Part shown: one piece after another, positions 61,263 through 64,000 of the stretch
How the letters are laid out: each line of letters opens with the position of its first letter
Position numbering within the stretch: the stretch's first letter is position 1
NCBI RefSeq assembly: GCF_004322775.1
Contig: NZ_CP036403.1
Span: 3,224,001 to 3,288,000 of the forward strand
Origin: Ornithinimicrobium sufpigmenti
GTDB lineage: Bacteria > Actinomycetota > Actinomycetes > Actinomycetales > Dermatophilaceae
Reading direction: 5' to 3'
DNA: 64,000 nt
Program-made: the position numbers and the translations under genes
The notes under the pieces: generated by a model
The model's input: only the letters and a program-made list of their open reading frames with translations
Told to the model about the DNA's origin: nothing
The model's database searches: none

Positions 61263-62925
61263 CCTGGACCGCCTCGACCCTGACGTAGGTGCGGGGGTCG
61301 ACGATGACGTTGCCGACGTTCTGGCTGTGCACGGTGTGCGTCAGGCCGTACCACATCGGGATGACCGGCATGTCCTCCAGCAGCACGTCCTCCGCCTCCT
61401 GGTAGAGGGAGGCCGCCTCGTCGGCGTCCGCCGCGGCGTTGGCGGCCGTGATCAGCTCGTCGAACTCGGGGTTGCTGTACTCCATGTTGTTCGACGGTGC
61501 GTCCGTGGTGTAGATCGGCTCCATCGCGTACTGCGGGCTGGGGTAGCTCAGCACCCAGCCCAGCCGGAACGGGCCGGCCACCTCACGGGCCAGCAGCAGG
61601 TCGAGGTACTGGGCGAACTCCAGCGACTCGAAGGTGACGCTGTCGATGGGCAGGTGCTGCTGCCACATGTTCGCCACCGCCTCGGTCCACTCCTCGTGCC
61701 CCGCGCCGGAGTTGTACCAGATCGTCAGCTCGGAGGGGCCGCCGGCCGCCTCGTACAGCTCGGCCGCCGCCTCCGGGTCGAACTCGCAGTACTGGCAGGC
61801 GTCACCGCGGTACTCCGGCAGCACCGGCGGGATGACCCCCGTGGCCTGGGTCAGGGACCCGTTGAAGACGGTCTCGATGATCGCCGGACGGTCGATCGCC
61901 ATGGAGAGGGCGTGCCGCACGTCCGGGTGGTCATACCCCTCGACGTGCATCGGCATACCCAGGTAGGTGAAGCTGCTGCTCGCGGACTCCACGACCTGGC
62001 CGGCGAAGTCGGAGTCGACGCTCGGCAGCCGCTCCGGCGGGATCCCCGACAGGATGTCCAGCTCCCCGGCCTGCGCGTCGAGGTATGCGGTGTTGAGGTC
62101 GCTGTAGATGCGCCACTGGATGCGCTCGGCGACCCCGGGCTCCTCGCCCGGCCAGTCCTCGTAGCGGACCATCGAGATCTGGACGTCGTGCTCCCAGGCG
62201 CCGTCCATCATGTACCGGCCGTTGCCGATCGGCTCTTCCTGGAAGGCGTTGATGTCCTCGAACGCCACCTCCGGCAGCGGGTAGAAGGCGGTGTAGCTGA
62301 GCAGGGAGGGCAGTGGGGAGAACGGCTCGGTGAGGGTGATCTCCAGGGTGGTGTCGTCGGGGGCGCTCACCCCGGACAGCTCGGTGGCCCCGCCCTCGGT
62401 GACCTCGGTGTAGCCCTCGATCTTGTCGAAGAAGGAGACCGCCTCCTGGGCGTTCTCCGGGTTCACGATCCAGTTCCAGGTGTCGACGAAGGTCTGCGCC
62501 GTGACGGGGTCGCCGTTGTGGAAGGTGAAGTCGTCGCGCAGGGTGAAGGTCCAGGTCTGTGCGTCCTCGGTCTCCCAGTCGGTCGCCACCATGCCGACCA
62601 CCTCACCGGTGTCGTAGTCCACGGTGGTCAGGCCGCTGAAGAGCTGGTCCATGACCCGGCCGCCGCAGACCTCACCCTGGGCGCCGGTGTTGAGGGACCG
62701 GGGCTCGCAGTTGTGGATGGTGAACGAGCCACCCGAGGCGGCTGCTGCCTCCTCCGACGTCTGCCCGGGCTCGTCGCCGGCGTCGGAACCGGTCTGCCCA
62801 GCCTCCGGTGCTGGGTCCGATGCCGGGTCCGGGTCCTCGTCCTGGCCGCTGCACGCGGCCAGCAGAAGCGCGGCCGCGGCCAGGGTGGCGATCGTCGGGC
62901 GGCGATATCCGGGGGTGGGTGTCAT
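61252..62925 (-). CDS. ABC transporter substrate-binding lipoprotein, family 5 (peptide/opine/nickel type)
   Basis: The 557-residue exported lipoprotein has a signal peptide with a lipobox ending LLAAC (Cys25), followed by an acidic Asp/Glu/Pro linker (about 28-60). The family-5 periplasmic fold (DppA/OppA-like) follows, with segments DYDTGEVVGMVATDWE and GYDHPDVRHALSMAIDRPAIIE. It likely captures peptides or similar solutes for an ABC importer. No permease or ATPase gene is within the window; the neighbouring M20 peptidase upstream on the same strand supports a peptide substrate. AAGGAG precedes the ATG. Confidence 0.93.
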   Translation of the reverse strand: MTPTPGYRRPTIATLAAAALLLAACSGQDEDPDPASDPAPEAGQTGSDAGDEPGQTSEEAAAASGGSFTIHNCEPRSLNTGAQGEVCGGRVMDQLFSGLTTVDYDTGEVVGMVATDWETEDAQTWTFTLRDDFTFHNGDPVTAQTFVDTWNWIVNPENAQEAVSFFDKIEGYTEVTEGGATELSGVSAPDDTTLEITLTEPFSPLPSLLSYTAFYPLPEVAFEDINAFQEEPIGNGRYMMDGAWEHDVQISMVRYEDWPGEEPGVAERIQWRIYSDLNTAYLDAQAGELDILSGIPPERLPSVDSDFAGQVVESASSSFTYLGMPMHVEGYDHPDVRHALSMAIDRPAIIETVFNGSLTQATGVIPPVLPEYRGDACQYCEFDPEAAAELYEAAGGPSELTIWYNSGAGHEEWTEAVANMWQQHLPIDSVTFESLEFAQYLDLLLAREVAGPFRLGWVLSYPSPQYAMEPIYTTDAPSNNMEYSNPEFDELITAANAAADADEAASLYQEAEDVLLEDMPVIPMWYGLTHTVHSQNVGNVIVDPRTYVRVEAVQVNG

Positions 62926-62976
62926 GGGCAGCTCCTTCGCTGTGGCCCCGGCGGCACTCCCGTCCGGGATCGCGTC

Positions 62977-62982
62977 ACCTTA
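62977..62982 (-). promoter_or_regulatory. Candidate -10 element for the binding-lipoprotein gene
   Basis: TAAGGT on the minus strand lies about 50 bp before the ATG at 62925, in the short gap after the M20 peptidase gene. No clear -35. Confidence 0.3.
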
Positions 62983-63002
62983 CAACGGGTCGTTCGGCCC
63001 GG

Positions 63003-64000
63003 TCAGCGGTCTGCGGGCGACGCGCCGTGCAGCCGCTCGAGCAGCTCGGCGGTGAACCGGACGTGCTCGGCGAACAGCTCCAGCGAGCCCCGTTCGTCGG
63101 CCACGTGGATGCCGCCGCCCGGCTCCAGGGTGCCGGAGGGCGAGGCGACGGGGCAGCCGTACCGTTCGGTGAAGACGTGACCCGGGCCGGCGCCGGTCAT
63201 CAGGGGGTAGAGCACGCACGAGCTGCGCACCGCCACCCACGCCTCGCGCACGTGGTCCACGAACGACGACGCGGGGTCCGTGTAGGCCGGGGGGATGGCC
63301 CGCACCCGACGGACGTGGACCCGCGGGTCCGTCTCGTGGATGAGTGTCGTCAGGGCGTCCTGGACCTCGTCGACGTCCAGGCCGGGGACGATGCCGACGC
63401 GCAGCGACAGCGAGGCCGAGGACGGGATCGAGGTGCGGACCTGGGCCGTCTCGGGCATCGAGGCGAGGGTGATCCGGGGCGTGTAGATGAAGTCGCTCGT
63501 CAGCTGGTCGATCTGCGCCTGCGTGTGGCCGGCCCGGCTCTTGCCGACCTCGTCCCAGGGCAGCTGGATGCCGGACTGTGCCAGGGCCGTCCGGTCCGGC
63601 GTGACCGGCTGCTGCTGCAGGCGGTCGAGCAGTGCGGCCGGGTAGGGCCCGAGCAGCGGCGCGACGACCCGCAGCAGGTCGGCGACCGGGTCCTCGACGA
63701 TGGCGGCGTAGGAGGGGTGGATGGGCTTGCGGGCCTCCTCGCGGGTGAGCTCGAGCTCCAGCGCCCCCCGGCTGCCCAGTCCGACGACGGCGCCGCCGCC
63801 GGTCTCGCGCAGGTAGCTCTCCCAGAGGACGCCCTCGGGACGGGCGCCCGGCAGCAGCTGGTCCAGGGCAGTGCCGAGGCCGGGACTGCCGACCTCCTCC
63901 GCCCCGTCCAGCACGAGATGGATGGTGCAGGTCGGCGGGGAGGTCAGTGCGGAGGCGGCCCACGCCTGGTGCAGCACGGCGATCCGCGCCGCGACGTCCG
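63003..64000 (-). CDS. M20-family metallopeptidase, 5' end beyond the window
   Basis: At least 332 residues of a dizinc M20 peptidase or deacylase; the frame stays open to the window edge, so the N-terminus with the first metal ligands is missing. Visible are the catalytic glutamate pair in LVLDGAEEVGSPG, the dimerisation domain beginning LELELTREEARKPIHPSYAAIVEDP, and a C-terminal half returning to the catalytic fold (GPGHVFTERYGCPVASPSGT). It is upstream of, and on the same strand as, the peptide-type binding lipoprotein, suggesting hydrolysis of imported peptides or acyl-amino acids. Confidence 0.9.
   Translation of the reverse strand, partial: DVAARIAVLHQAWAASALTSPPTCTIHLVLDGAEEVGSPGLGTALDQLLPGARPEGVLWESYLRETGGGAVVGLGSRGALELELTREEARKPIHPSYAAIVEDPVADLLRVVAPLLGPYPAALLDRLQQQPVTPDRTALAQSGIQLPWDEVGKSRAGHTQAQIDQLTSDFIYTPRITLASMPETAQVRTSIPSSASLSLRVGIVPGLDVDEVQDALTTLIHETDPRVHVRRVRAIPPAYTDPASSFVDHVREAWVAVRSSCVLYPLMTGAGPGHVFTERYGCPVASPSGTLEPGGGIHVADERGSLELFAEHVRFTAELLERLHGASPADR

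Overview
The window is a dense, very GC-rich chromosomal segment from an actinomycete. The gene set (complete 14-gene complex I, menaquinone genes, DevR/DevS-type regulators, KorAB, RarD, GPP34, an XPB-type helicase-associated protein) and the frequent GTG starts, ATGA/TGATG/GTGA gene couplings and apparently leaderless promoters fit a member of the Intrasporangiaceae/Ornithinimicrobium/Serinicoccus group. That placement is inference from style and content, since there is no rRNA here. I see no tRNA, rRNA, CRISPR array, prophage or insertion sequence, and no gene-free stretch longer than about 300 bases.

Left part (1-13.6 kb): a cytochrome P450; an amidohydrolase coupled to a fructosamine-kinase-like protein; a DUF559 (Vsr-fold) protein bracketed by two related 68-bp palindromes; a low-molecular-weight tyrosine phosphatase divergent from an ATP-grasp protein; an ABC transporter pair; two tandem TraR/DksA-type zinc-finger proteins; KorA-KorB (2-oxoacid:ferredoxin oxidoreductase); RarD; and a TetR regulator facing into an MMPL exporter.

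Middle (16.4-40.5 kb): a DUF1648-type membrane protein, a GAF/histidine kinase, a universal stress protein and a DoxX-like protein. These are followed by an approximately 18-kb minus-strand run nuoA-N, polyprenyl diphosphate synthase and a DevR/DosR-like response regulator. The menaquinone-type reductase MenJ lies just upstream of nuoA. A DosR-box-like dyad and a five-copy 23-bp tandem repeat lie between devR and doxX.

Right part (40.6-64 kb): a DnaQ-like exonuclease with a CNMP/CBS/DUF294 protein, menG divergent from menF, a GNAT, an MFS transporter, an Eis-like acetyltransferase, menD divergent from an FGGY sugar kinase, a helicase-associated protein, a FAD monooxygenase with an internal minisatellite, an M13 peptidase, GPP34, an orphan ABC-2 permease, RidA, a LLM flavin oxidoreductase, a peptide-type binding lipoprotein and a truncated M20 peptidase.

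Functionally, the core of the window is respiratory. KorAB makes reduced ferredoxin. Complex I feeds electrons to menaquinone, whose tail and ring are made or modified by the polyprenyl synthase, MenD, MenF, MenG and MenJ. The DevR/DevS-like pair with doxX-usp looks like a low-oxygen or redox response unit wired into the same place. The most unusual non-genic signals are the palindrome-flanked DUF559 unit, the strongly over-used word GGTATGCC/GGCATACC, and the repeat-plus-DosR-box region at 20.76-20.91 kb.
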